Source of the DNA: Sinorhizobium meliloti
GTDB taxonomy: Bacteria; Pseudomonadota; Alphaproteobacteria; Rhizobiales; Rhizobiaceae
Length of the DNA: 64,000 nucleotides
Assembly: GCF_035610345.1 (NCBI RefSeq)
Contig: NZ_CP141214.1
Coordinates: forward strand, 933,267 to 997,266
Direction of reading: 5' to 3'
The position numbers were made by a program, and so were the translations under genes. Below the pieces are notes generated by a model that did not search any database, was not told where the DNA came from, and saw nothing but the letters and a program-made list of their open reading frames with translations. Of this stretch, positions 27,776 to 36,970 are shown in pieces (position 1 is the first letter of the stretch; every line of letters starts with the position of its first letter).

Positions 27776-27971
27776 GGGAATGATGCGCTGGCGTGCCGCC
27801 ATGGGGTCCTAACGTGCTGTCGCGGGAGTCTCTGCCTTTTTTCTTAGAACGGAATTTTTCTGCTTAAAATTGGTGCAATCGTAAAATGTGCCGGTAAGGT
27901 GGAAAATATGAGCGCCGAAATCGGATGCCCCATACTTTGAGAATGAGATCAGTTGCGGAGTGCAGCGGCCG

Positions 27972-29375
27972 TTAGTTGGGCCGGCAATAGATCGGATTGC
28001 TGATGGCCCGGCGGATCGTCTGTTTCGAGAGATCGTGCTCCGAGAGCACCCAGGGCAAATTTTTGCCGTGAAGGGCCTCCCGGAATGTCTCGACGATCGC
28101 GCTCCGGTTGGCGGCCGCGGCGATTTCGGTCCGCAGGAACCGATCGGGCGAACCGGCAAAGTGGGCGGTCCAGTCGTCAGCTTCGATGGTCTCTTCACCG
28201 ACGATGCCGGAGGCGTCGAGCCACAGCAGCCGGTCGCCCTTAGCGCCGCGAACCAACGCCTCGGCCACAACGTGGCCGCTGACGCTCGATCCCATCGGTT
28301 CGCCGTTGGCGGTGAGTTCCAGATGCGGTCCCGTTGGGCTTTCCGTCACATACCCGCGACCGGATTTCATGGCGTCGAGCACGGCTTCTTCGGAAAGCTC
28401 TTCCATGTAGAGCACGGTCGTTGGCCGCGCGAGCACCAGCGGTCCCTCGGGCATCAGCCGCGCCGGCTGGTGGAAATCGCTGCCGCCGATGGCGGAGATC
28501 TTCAGGCCTGAGGCGAGGCGCTGCTGGTAGCGCTCGAGCGACACCCAGTTCCAAGCGAGCCAATGGGATTGCCAGACCTCCATGCAGTCGATCTTAGGCA
28601 GTTCGTAGTCCCAGGGGATGGTCGGCTTGTCGTGGTTGACCGAGAGCAGGCCGCCGCGCTCATGCACCATGCTTGCGAGTGTGTGGGCATGTTCCGGCTT
28701 CGTCATGCGAAAATCGACCCAATCGTCGACGCCGAAGACATTGGCGTGGCCGACGGCGGTGGTGATTTCCATGGCGCGGATGAAGATGAGGTCGGCGGAG
28801 GAATGCGGATGGAAGTAGCGCCGCTGGGTGATGGTGTTGTGGTCGGCGACCGCAAGGAAATCGAGACCCGCCTGCTTGGCGGCGGCGTGCAGCAGTTCGG
28901 GCGAGCCAGCCGCATCCGAGTGGAAGGTGTGGCAGTGCAGATCGCCGCGATACCATCCGGACTGTTTGCGTACGGGGAACGTTCTTTCCGGCTGCGGCAC
29001 GATGGGGCGCGGGCTTCTGTCGAAATCGACCGTCACGCGAACCTCGGCGCCTTCTTCGGGGATCTTGTAGAGGCCGAGCATCACCTTCCACTGGCCGGGC
29101 GGCATCTCGCCGTGAATGTAGCCGGGCGTGGCGTCGTCGGTGGCGATGAAGAAACGGTCACGCGCGCCACCGCTCCAGCCGCGAAAACCTTGGCCGGTCG
29201 GATACTCGGTCGCCCGCGGATCAAGCGCGCCGAGATCGATGATGCATGCCTCTGACTTCGGATAGCTGAGCGTCGCGTCGATGCGCGTTACACCTTCGGG
29301 CACCTCGAAGGGCAGATAGAAATACGGATCGGCCGCCTGATGCTTACGGGTGATGCGCACGGCAAATTCCTGCAT
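27972..29375 (-). CDS. PHP-domain metallohydrolase (CehA/McbA type)
   Basis: 467 residues. The N-terminal ~130 residues form a beta-rich accessory domain. The PHP domain then carries GDLHCHTFHSDAAG (metal-binding HxH), AVADHNT, the metal glutamate in RAMEITT and GHANVFG. Family members hydrolyse phosphoesters or carbamates with a multi-metal centre. It is the last gene of the minus-strand sugar ABC operon, 7 bases after the ATPase gene. An intracellular hydrolysis of the imported ligand is the simplest role. No signal peptide is seen. The 170 bases downstream hold nothing identifiable. Confidence 0.87.
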   Translation of the reverse strand: MQEFAVRITRKHQAADPYFYLPFEVPEGVTRIDATLSYPKSEACIIDLGALDPRATEYPTGQGFRGWSGGARDRFFIATDDATPGYIHGEMPPGQWKVMLGLYKIPEEGAEVRVTVDFDRSPRPIVPQPERTFPVRKQSGWYRGDLHCHTFHSDAAGSPELLHAAAKQAGLDFLAVADHNTITQRRYFHPHSSADLIFIRAMEITTAVGHANVFGVDDWVDFRMTKPEHAHTLASMVHERGGLLSVNHDKPTIPWDYELPKIDCMEVWQSHWLAWNWVSLERYQQRLASGLKISAIGGSDFHQPARLMPEGPLVLARPTTVLYMEELSEEAVLDAMKSGRGYVTESPTGPHLELTANGEPMGSSVSGHVVAEALVRGAKGDRLLWLDASGIVGEETIEADDWTAHFAGSPDRFLRTEIAAAANRSAIVETFREALHGKNLPWVLSEHDLSKQTIRRAISNPIYCRPN

Positions 29376-29382
29376 GGCGGCC

Positions 29383-30486
29383 TCAGCGTTCGTCTGCCGC
29401 GGGAATGCGGGCGCCGCTGTCGTCGAAGAGGGTGATGTGCCTGGCGTCGAAGACGAGATGGACCGAGGTTCCGACCTTGATCTCGTCGTCGGTGAAGATG
29501 CGCGCGGTGACGCGACCGTTGTCGCCGCGCTCCAACGTGACGAGGCTCTCCGGCCCCATGTTCTCGTTGGCGAAGAGTTCGCCGGAAACCACGTTCAGGT
29601 CGCCTGCGGCCGCGATACGCAAATGTTCGGGGCGGACACCGAGTGTCATCCTGCCTGATTTCGCCGCCTTGGCGATGGCGTCGGTGAGCGCGATCGGTGC
29701 GAGCTTCAGGCCATCGGCGCGCAGGTGCAGGGCGCCTTCGCCGATCGATGTCTCGACGGGAACGAGGTTCATCGGCGGGTTGCCGACGAAATTGGCGACG
29801 AAGGTCGTTGCCGGCCGGCGGTAGATTTCGATCGGCGGCGCGAACTGCACGATCCGGCCCTTGTCCATGACGGCGATGCGGGTTGCGAGCGCCATGGCTT
29901 CGGCCTGATCGTGCGTGACATAGACGGCGGTCATGCCCATGTCGCGCTGCAGATGATTGAGGAAGCCGCGCGCTTCGAGCCGCAGCTTGGCATCGAGGTT
30001 CGAAAGCGGCTCGTCGAAAAGATAGACCTCGCTCGGATAGACGAGCGCACGTGCCAGCGACGTGCGCTGCTGCTGGCCGCCGGAGATCTGGCTCGGCAGC
30101 CGCTTCATCAGGTCGCCGATCTTGAGGACGTCGGCCACTTCCTTGGCGCGGGCGTGGCGCTTGGTCTCCTGCTCGCCGCGCACCTTCAAGGGATAGGCGA
30201 TGTTGTCGGCGATGTTCATGTGCGGGTAGAGCGCATAGTCCTGAAAGACCATGGAGATGCCGCGGTCCTTCGGATGCAGGTAGGTGACGTCGCGGCCGCC
30301 GATCATCACCCGGCCAGAGGTTGGCGTTTCGAGACCTGCGATCATGCGCAAGCTCGTCGTCTTGCCGCAGCCCGATGGGCCGAGCAGGCAGATGAACTCG
30401 CCGTCGGCGATCTGGAAGCTGATGTCGGGCACGGCGACGAAGGCGCCGAAGGTCTTGGAGATGTTCTGGAATTCGACAGAGGCCAT
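29383..30486 (-). CDS. Sugar-type ABC transporter ATPase (UgpC/MsmK-like)
   Basis: 367 residues. Walker A GPSGCGKTTS, signature ISGGQQQRTSLARALVY, Walker B VYLFDEPLSNLD and switch VTHDQAEAMALATR. The C-terminal ~110 residues form the OB-fold regulatory domain (RMTLGVRPEHLRIA) typical of carbohydrate importers such as UgpC and MalK. It powers the two permeases encoded just upstream. The signature contains I-S-G-G in place of L-S-G-G, a tolerated variation. The reading frame is intact, unlike its permease and binding-protein partners. Confidence 0.93.
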   Translation of the reverse strand: MASVEFQNISKTFGAFVAVPDISFQIADGEFICLLGPSGCGKTTSLRMIAGLETPTSGRVMIGGRDVTYLHPKDRGISMVFQDYALYPHMNIADNIAYPLKVRGEQETKRHARAKEVADVLKIGDLMKRLPSQISGGQQQRTSLARALVYPSEVYLFDEPLSNLDAKLRLEARGFLNHLQRDMGMTAVYVTHDQAEAMALATRIAVMDKGRIVQFAPPIEIYRRPATTFVANFVGNPPMNLVPVETSIGEGALHLRADGLKLAPIALTDAIAKAAKSGRMTLGVRPEHLRIAAAGDLNVVSGELFANENMGPESLVTLERGDNGRVTARIFTDDEIKVGTSVHLVFDARHITLFDDSGARIPAADER

Positions 30487-30499
30487 GACGGGTTTCCGA

Positions 30500-31332
30500 T
30501 TACGACTTTATGCCACCGAAGAACCGGAAACCGAATTTCCAATTCACGAAGAGGTAGAGGGCGATGACGGGGAGCGAATAGATCAGCGAATAGGCGGCCA
30601 GCAGCGTGACGATCGGCGTGCCGGCTTCCGAGTAGAAGGAGTAGATGGCGACGGATGCCGGCATCAGCTTGTCGCTGCGCAACAGGATGAAGGGGATGAG
30701 GAAGCTGCCCCAGATGTTGACGAAGGCCCAGACGACAACCACGACGATGCCCGGCCGGATGACCGGCAGCGCCACATCGAAGAACGCCTGGAGCGGCGAG
30801 GCGCCGGCGACCATCGCGCTCTCTTCATAGGAGCGCGGGATGGCGTCGATGAAATCGCGAAGATGAACATCGCTGTCGGCAACAGCCCGCCGGCAAAGAC
30901 GAGAATGACGGCAAGATGGGTGTCGATAAGGCCCGCTGCCGAGATGATCAGGAAAATCGGCACCATCGCCGCCGAGCCTGAAACGACCGACGAGAAGAGC
31001 AGCAGGATATAGGTGACTGCGCCCTTGCCCGGGATCGGCGAGCGCGAGAGGGCATAGGCCGCAAGCGTCGCCGCCGCGCCGACCAGCACCACGCCGCCCG
31101 CCGCCTGGATGAGGCTGTTCAGCAGCGCCTGCATCGCGAAGGTGTTCTGGAAGACGGTGGCAAAATTCGAAAGCGTGAAGGGTGAGGGGATGGCAAGGCC
31201 GAGTTCGGCACGGGCATTGAAGGGCGCAAAGATGAACCAGACGAGCGGCAGTGCGAAGATCGTACCGAGGAAGGTGGCGGCGGCGGCAAAGATCGCGCGC
31301 CGCACGAAGATGTTCTGAAACTTCTGCATCAT
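30500..31332 (-). pseudogene. Sugar ABC transporter permease (MalG-like) with a single-base frameshift
   Basis: Starts at ATG 31332 (GGAGGCGG before it, overlapping the upstream permease stop) with MMQKFQNIFVRRAIFAAAAT and runs through VTYILLLFSSVVSGSAAMV to GGLLPTAMFIF. Around 30860 the frame changes and the second frame continues as RDFIDAIPRSYEESAMVAGA, the EAA loop, to the end at 30500. Insertion of one base would restore a continuous MalG-type permease of about 278 residues. Either the gene has just been inactivated or the reference has an indel error here. An adjacent binding-protein gene has the same kind of lesion. Confidence 0.8.
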
Positions 31333-32237
31333 TCCGCCTCCACCGGCTTCTTGTGGGCAAGGCGAAGGTAGACGAGCGCGAAGGCGAGATTGATCAGCAT
31401 GATGACCACGCCGACGGCAGCGCCCTTGCCGAACTCGAAATCCTTGAACGCGATGCGGTAGGTGTAGATCGACAGGATCTCGGTGCGATAGGACGGCCCG
31501 CCATGGGTGAGCAGGAACGGCGTGAAGACGTTGAAGGTCCACATGGTGATGAGGATCAGGTCGGTGACGACATGACCGCGGATCAAAGGCAGCGAGATAT
31601 CGCGCAGCTTCTGCCAAGACGTGGCGCCGGCGACGTCGGCGGCTTGAAAATAGCTCGGGGGGATCGACTGGAAGGCCGAGTTGAAGAGCATCATAGAGAA
31701 GGCGGCGCCCCGCCAGGTGTTGAAGAACACGATCACCCAGAACGGTTGCTGCAGCAGCCAGTCGCCCGGAGGCAGGCCGAGGCCGCGCAGGATCATGTTG
31801 AGGGTGCCGTTGTCATAGTCGAGGAAGGCGAACCAGGCAAAGCCGATCACCACCTCCGGCAGGATCCAGGCGGCGATCACCGCGGTCTGCAGGAAGGATT
31901 TGAGCGTCGGCGTGACCGTCTGGCTGAGCCAGGCGAGCAGCAGCCCGAGCAACGCCTGGCCGATCAGCGCCGAGAGCAGCACGAACTGGATCGTCAGGAT
32001 CAGCGAAAACCCGAACTGGCCGCGGGTAAAGAAGGTCGCCGGATTGAAGAGCGCGAAATAGTTCTGCAGGCCGACGAAATCGGGGTCGACGGCCGTGCGG
32101 CCGAGCAGTGTGCGGTTGGTGAAGGAAACGAAAATCACCCAGAAGAAGGGAACGATGACGAAGACCCCGACGAGGGCCGTGGCCGGTGCCAGAAAAAGCG
32201 CGCCGGCGCGCGTCGAAAGCAGGGAGAATTTCTTCAT
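31329..32237 (-). CDS. Sugar ABC transporter permease (MalF-like)
   Basis: 302 residues from the ATG at 32237 (MKKFSLLSTRAGALFLAPAT). The longer open frame upstream adds residues without membrane character. Several membrane helices, and the EAA loop near FQAADVAGATSWQKLRDISL, are clear. It is partner to the MalG-like permease encoded directly downstream, whose start overlaps this gene's stop. The start has only a weak ribosome binding site and may be coupled to the binding-protein gene. The ligand should be a carbohydrate or related polyol, judging from the family and the ATPase type. Confidence 0.87.
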   Translation of the reverse strand: MKKFSLLSTRAGALFLAPATALVGVFVIVPFFWVIFVSFTNRTLLGRTAVDPDFVGLQNYFALFNPATFFTRGQFGFSLILTIQFVLLSALIGQALLGLLLAWLSQTVTPTLKSFLQTAVIAAWILPEVVIGFAWFAFLDYDNGTLNMILRGLGLPPGDWLLQQPFWVIVFFNTWRGAAFSMMLFNSAFQSIPPSYFQAADVAGATSWQKLRDISLPLIRGHVVTDLILITMWTFNVFTPFLLTHGGPSYRTEILSIYTYRIAFKDFEFGKGAAVGVVIMLINLAFALVYLRLAHKKPVEAE

Positions 32238-32353
32238 GCGCGTTTCATGCCCATATCCTGGATCGGGAGCCCGGCCACGGATGGCAGCCGGGCGCTCTGT
32301 CGTTGGATCGAAGCGGGATGAGGGCACCGTTGCGGCCACATCCCGCATTGGCT

Positions 32354-33714
32354 TTAGAGCTTGCTGACGGTGTTTTCTTCACCGACGATGGCGATGACGG
32401 CCGACTTGTACTGGGCCATCGCGTCCTCAGGCGAGAGCTCGCCGGAAACGACGCTTTCGGTCATGCGCTGGATCTCTGTCGAGACCTTGTTGTAATTGGC
32501 GTCGTTCGGACGGGCCGTGGTGATTGGTAGCAGCGTCGTTGCCGTTTCCGTCAGGAACGGCGAGTTCGGGATCGCCACGTCGTCGCGGATGCGGATGGCG
32601 GGCTGGATTTCCTGGAACGCGTCGAGCTGCTCCTTGCTGTTCATGAACGAGAGCAGCGCCCAGGATTCGGCAGGCGCGTCCGTATGCGGATTGATGACGA
32701 AGCCGGTGCCGCCGGACATCGTGACGAAATCCTGGCCGCGTAAGCCCTTTCCGGGTGCTGCGGCGGGCATCTTCTTCCAGGTCATGGTGTTGTCGCGATC
32801 GGCGACGGCGAATTCGGCGCCGGGCGCTGTGACCGAGCGATAGAACCAATCGCCCTCGACGAGCATCGCCGTCTTGCCATCGCGGAAATTGGCGAAGGTG
32901 CGGTTGCGGCCGTCGGCAAGCAGCTGCGCGCGCTGGTCGCCGAGCTTGTCGTCGACATAGATGGTCTTGTAGAGCTTCAGCGTGTCGAGGATGCCCTGGC
33001 TCGACACGATGTATTTGCCGCTGTCGTCGGTGACCTGTTCGCCGGTGCCGAGCAGCGCCATCCAGTAGCCCTGCATTGTGGTCGCCTCGCCCATGGAGAC
33101 GCCGGCGTTGAGCTGCAACGGGAAGCTGTCGGGGGCGACCGCCTTGATCTTGCGGGCGGCGTCGAGCAACTCATCCCAGGACTTCGGCTGCCAGCTGTCG
33201 GCATCGAGCCCAGCCGATTTGAAGAGGTCCTTGCGCACGAAGATCATGCGGGCGTCGGTGCCGAGCGCGATGCCATAGGCTTGCCCTGGTAGCTCATCAG
33301 CGCCTTGGTGCCGTCGGAGATATGCTGCCAGCCCTCCCACTTCGGAACGTCTGGGCCGGCCACTTCCTCGAGCGACTTCAGGAGATTGCCCTGGACGAAG
33401 CTCGGGATCAGGAAGCCGTCGAAGCCGGAGACGTCAGGGCCGGCGCCGGTGGAGAAATCGAGCGCGAGCTGCTGCGTCAGCTGCTCGTCCTCGCCGCCGA
33501 ACTGGGTGAGCTTGACGGTGACGTCCTTGCCTTCGGCCTTCATCTTCTCGGTAAAGGCCGGAATGACCTTCTTTTCGATCCACTCGGCCATGCCGCTGTT
33601 TACGCCGCCGATGATGCAGCGGCAGGTGATGTTGAGTTCGGTGGCGCTCACTGGTGCTGCAAAGGCGATGGCCGCGGCTGCGCTGAGCAATAGGGAATGA
33701 AACCTGGTACGCAT
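32354..33714 (-). pseudogene. Sugar ABC transporter substrate-binding protein with a single-base frameshift
   Basis: First part from ATG 33714 (GGAGGAG before it): signal peptide MRTRFHSLLLSAAAAIAFA ending near VSA-TE, then TGAGPDVSGFDGFLIPSFVQ and KALMSYQGK. At about 33278-33281 the frame changes and continues as AYGIALGTDARMIFVRKDLF to the end. One extra base would give a family 1 binding protein of about 453 residues, the normal size. With the permease lesion this makes the transporter non-functional in this sequence, unless both are sequencing errors. Confidence 0.82.
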
Positions 33715-33810
33715 GCTTTCTCCTCCCGGTCGATCCACTCAAGGACCTATGTGTCTGGCTGCGACAGTCCGTCCCTCCTCCAGGTCCGGCGTCCCGACGA
33801 CGGTCAAGAA

Positions 33811-33824
33811 TGAACACGCTTTCA
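33811..33824. promoter_or_regulatory. Putative LacI-family operator 1
   Basis: TGAACACGCTTTCA, a 14-base imperfect palindrome with the CG centre typical of LacI/GalR operators and TGAA/TTCA outer arms. It is 97 bases upstream of the binding-protein gene start in the region shared with the divergent LacI gene. Its sequence is nearly identical to operator 2 (12 or 13 of 14 bases). Confidence 0.6.
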
Positions 33825-33918
33825 TCTTTGTCAACATGGATCATGTGTTCCGTTGGTAAATAAACGGCGGAATACCTATTCCGCTTGACGAAATCGTCGC
33901 GTTGCTCTCTTTTGTGAA

Positions 33919-33932
33919 TGAACACGTTTTCA
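33919..33932. promoter_or_regulatory. Putative LacI-family operator 2
   Basis: TGAACACGTTTTCA, palindromic at 12 of 14 positions with a central CG, only 16 bases before the LacI start. Together with operator 1 it suggests that the regulator represses both itself and the divergent transport operon, possibly by looping across the 95 bases between them. Confidence 0.65.
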
Positions 33933-33947
33933 TTTTGTGACGGATAG

Positions 33948-34988
33948 ATGAACGAGCGCGCCGACAAGAAAGCTGCCCGAGCCACCGCAGACCAGGTGGC
34001 GCGCGAGGCCAATGTTTCCCGTGTGGCGGTCTCGCGGGCCTTCAACCCGAATGCGTCGCTGAAGCCGGAAAAGCGCGACCGCATCCTGCAGGTGGCGCGG
34101 GAGCTGAACTACACGCCCGACATGGCGGCACGCTCGCTGGTGACCGGTCGCTCGCATCTCGTCGGCATGATCGTGCCCGACGTCTGCAGCCCCTGGGAGA
34201 GCCAGGAGATCGACGCGTTGACGACGGCGCTGCAGGCGGAGGGCTTCGCGACGCTGCTCTTCAAGGCCAAGGCTGATTTCAGCATGGATCCGCGCCTGCT
34301 CACCTATATGCGCGGCTTCAATCCGGATTCCGTGATCGCCTTTACCGAGAACATCCTGCCCGATGTGCTCTGCGGCTTTCTCGACCGCGCCGTTCCGATC
34401 TACGTGATCTACGACGACGTGAAGCAGTTTGCAGGCGCCGCATCCGGTACGCTCTATGACCGGCTGCTCGTCCGGCAGAAAAACGGTATCGAACAGGCGG
34501 TGGCCCTGCTTCAGGGCTATGGCGCGCGCCGCATCGCCTATCTCGGCGGCAAGGCGCAGTCGCTCGCCAATGCCGAGCGCGAGCGCACACTGAAGGAGAC
34601 GCTCGCGGAGCGCGGCATGGATGCGCCGATCCTGCTTGCCGGCGATTACACCTACGACACCGCCTACCAGGCAACGCTCGATCTGTTCCGCATCGGCGAA
34701 GGTGCCGATGCGATCTTTGCGGCCAATGACGTCGGCGCCTTCGGCGCGATCGACGCGCTGCGCCACGAGCTCGGGCTTTCGGTGCCTGGAGACGTCAAGG
34801 TCGTCGGTTTCGACGACATCCCGCAGGCGCACTGGAAGAGCTACAACCTCACCACCGTGCGCATCGACCTCGAAGAGCGCGTGCGTGCGCTCGTCCGCCT
34901 CATCCTGATGCGGCTTCGTGCGCCCGATTCCGAGCCGTTTACCGAGACACTCAACACCCGCCTGATCGTGCGGGGCACCGTCGGCTGA
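33948..34988 (+). CDS. LacI/GalR-family transcriptional regulator
   Basis: 346 residues. N-terminal helix-turn-helix ATADQVAREANVSRVAVSRA with hinge helix, then a periplasmic-binding-protein-like effector domain (GMIVPDVCSPWESQEIDAL, and near the C terminus KVVGFDDIPQAHWKSYNLT). It is divergent from the sugar ABC operon and 11 bases upstream of the GH38-like gene, with two matching operator-like sequences in front. It should therefore sense the imported sugar or a derivative and control both units. Confidence 0.92.
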   Translation: MNERADKKAARATADQVAREANVSRVAVSRAFNPNASLKPEKRDRILQVARELNYTPDMAARSLVTGRSHLVGMIVPDVCSPWESQEIDALTTALQAEGFATLLFKAKADFSMDPRLLTYMRGFNPDSVIAFTENILPDVLCGFLDRAVPIYVIYDDVKQFAGAASGTLYDRLLVRQKNGIEQAVALLQGYGARRIAYLGGKAQSLANAERERTLKETLAERGMDAPILLAGDYTYDTAYQATLDLFRIGEGADAIFAANDVGAFGAIDALRHELGLSVPGDVKVVGFDDIPQAHWKSYNLTTVRIDLEERVRALVRLILMRLRAPDSEPFTETLNTRLIVRGTVG

Positions 34989-34999
34989 AGGTAGCGAAC

Positions 35000-36934
35000 A
35001 TGACCGAAAAACGCATCCACGTCGTCTTTAAGACCCATCTCGACATCGGTTTTACCGATCACGCCGAGAAGATCCGAAAGCAGTATCACGAGCGCTTCAT
35101 TCCGCAGGCAATCGAGACCGGCGCGCACTTCTACAATGAGAACCCGGACGAGCCGCTGTTCGTCTGGACGACGGGCGCCTGGCTGATCTGGGATCACCTG
35201 AATTCTTGCTCGAAGGAAGAGGTCGCCCGCCTGGAGCAGGCGATCGAGCGCGGCCTGATCCGCTGGCACGCGCTGCCCTTCACCACCCATACGGAGCTGA
35301 TGTCGCCGGATCTTTTCAAGGCGGGGCTTTCCTATGCGCAGGAGCTGGACCATCGCTTCGGCCTGAAGACGATCGCCGCCAAGATGACCGATGTGCCCGG
35401 GCATACGCTCGGCATGGTGCCGCTGCTGGCCGAAGCCGGCGTGCGCTTCCTGCATATCGGCGTGAACTCCGCTTCGCCGCCGCCGGAAATCCCGGATATT
35501 TTTCGCTGGCGGGCGGCGGGCGGCGAGGAAATCGTCGTCATGTACCAGCGCTCCTATGGCGAGACCTATTTCCCCGAGGGTCTCTCCGACGGCTTGAGCT
35601 TCGCCCATACCAGCGACAACATCGGCCCGCAGAGCGTGTCGCAGACGGCCGAAGCCTATCGCGAGATCCTGAAACACGAGCCGGGTGCCGCCGTACGCGC
35701 GGCGACGCTGGAGGACTACGGCAGGCTTATTTGGGAGGCGCGCAAGCGTTTCCCGGTGGTGGAAAAGGAACTCGGCGACAGCTGGATCCACGGCAGCGGC
35801 ACCGATCCGGAAAAGATCGCCCGCTATCTGACGCTGCAGCGGCTCTACGACAAATTTGCCGGCGAGCGGATGACCACAAGCCGCCAGGCCTTCGGCCGCA
35901 AGCTGGCGCTGGTCGCCGAACACACCTGCGGCGTCGACATCAAATCCTTCCTGCGCGACGAGAAGGCCTGGGCACGCCCCGCCTTCGAGGCGGCGCGAAA
36001 GACTGATCCTCGTTTCCATTATACCGAAGCGTCCTGGGCGGAGCAGCGGGCCTATCTCGACCAGGCGGTTGCGGAGCTGGACGGCGAGGATGCGGTCCGC
36101 GCCGAGGCGGCCCTTGCCGAGATTGCCGTTCCATCACGGCCCGAGGCGACCGAGGCTGCTACGCGGCTCGATGTCGGCGGCTGGATCATCGAGCTTGATC
36201 CGGTAACCGGCGACGTTTCCGCGCTGACTGCGCCCGACGGTCGGACGGTCCGTGGCGCCAACGGTTCGCTGATCGCCTATCGCTACGAAAGCTATGACGC
36301 CGGCGACGTTCGCCGCCACATGAATACGTACCTTACACATTGGATGGATTGGGCGGTGCTCGACCACGACAAGCCCGGGCTTGCGAAGGTTGCGGAAGCG
36401 CGCTCGCAGGCCTACGCGCCCAAGCTCTACGGCACGACCGCAGCATCCGTCCTTGCAGTCATGCCGGCAGAAGCGGTGGAGCAATTGGGCGCGCCTGCCG
36501 AAATCGCCATCGAATTTTCCGCCGGCAAGGACGGGCTCGATGTCCGGCTGTCCCTCTATGGCAAGAACGCCAACCGTATGCCGGAAGCGAGCTTTCTGTC
36601 GTTCACGCCCGAGGGACGTTCTGCCTGGGATGTGTGCAAGATGGGGCACTGGCACGCCACCGACAATTTCGCCCGCGCGGGCGGTGCACAGCTGCAGGCG
36701 GTCACGGCGGTGAGGGGGCGCTCGGAACCGGGCGTCGAGCTGATGGTCGAAAACCTCGACACGCCGCTGGTGGCGCCGCAGTCCTGGCCGTTCATGGCCT
36801 TCTGCAAGGACCTGCCTGACTATTCCGCCGGTGTCCGCTTCAACATCCACAACAACAAATGGGGCACCAACTTCCCCATGTGGTGGGGCGGTGATTTCAC
36901 CACGCGCTTCAAGCTTAGCTTCAGCGGTCGGTGA
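35000..36934 (+). CDS. GH38-like / DUF5054 protein
   Basis: 644 residues. The start KRIHVVFKTHLDIGFTDHAE and the KMTDVPGHTLG segment match the DUF5054 family, whose N-terminal part resembles the alpha-mannosidase (GH38) catalytic domain with its conserved H-x-D metal site. The C-terminal ~250 residues form a beta-rich domain, including HMNTYLTHWMDWAVLDHD. No signal peptide, so it acts in the cytoplasm. It is coupled to the LacI gene and faces the sugar ABC/PHP operon, so breakdown of an imported glycoside is the simplest idea. The exact linkage is unknown. An AGCGAC/GTCGCT hairpin follows the stop but has no T-tract. Confidence 0.85.
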   Translation: MTEKRIHVVFKTHLDIGFTDHAEKIRKQYHERFIPQAIETGAHFYNENPDEPLFVWTTGAWLIWDHLNSCSKEEVARLEQAIERGLIRWHALPFTTHTELMSPDLFKAGLSYAQELDHRFGLKTIAAKMTDVPGHTLGMVPLLAEAGVRFLHIGVNSASPPPEIPDIFRWRAAGGEEIVVMYQRSYGETYFPEGLSDGLSFAHTSDNIGPQSVSQTAEAYREILKHEPGAAVRAATLEDYGRLIWEARKRFPVVEKELGDSWIHGSGTDPEKIARYLTLQRLYDKFAGERMTTSRQAFGRKLALVAEHTCGVDIKSFLRDEKAWARPAFEAARKTDPRFHYTEASWAEQRAYLDQAVAELDGEDAVRAEAALAEIAVPSRPEATEAATRLDVGGWIIELDPVTGDVSALTAPDGRTVRGANGSLIAYRYESYDAGDVRRHMNTYLTHWMDWAVLDHDKPGLAKVAEARSQAYAPKLYGTTAASVLAVMPAEAVEQLGAPAEIAIEFSAGKDGLDVRLSLYGKNANRMPEASFLSFTPEGRSAWDVCKMGHWHATDNFARAGGAQLQAVTAVRGRSEPGVELMVENLDTPLVAPQSWPFMAFCKDLPDYSAGVRFNIHNNKWGTNFPMWWGGDFTTRFKLSFSGR

Positions 36935-36970
36935 TCGTCAGCGACTGCGGTGTCGCTTGGCAGTTAAACG

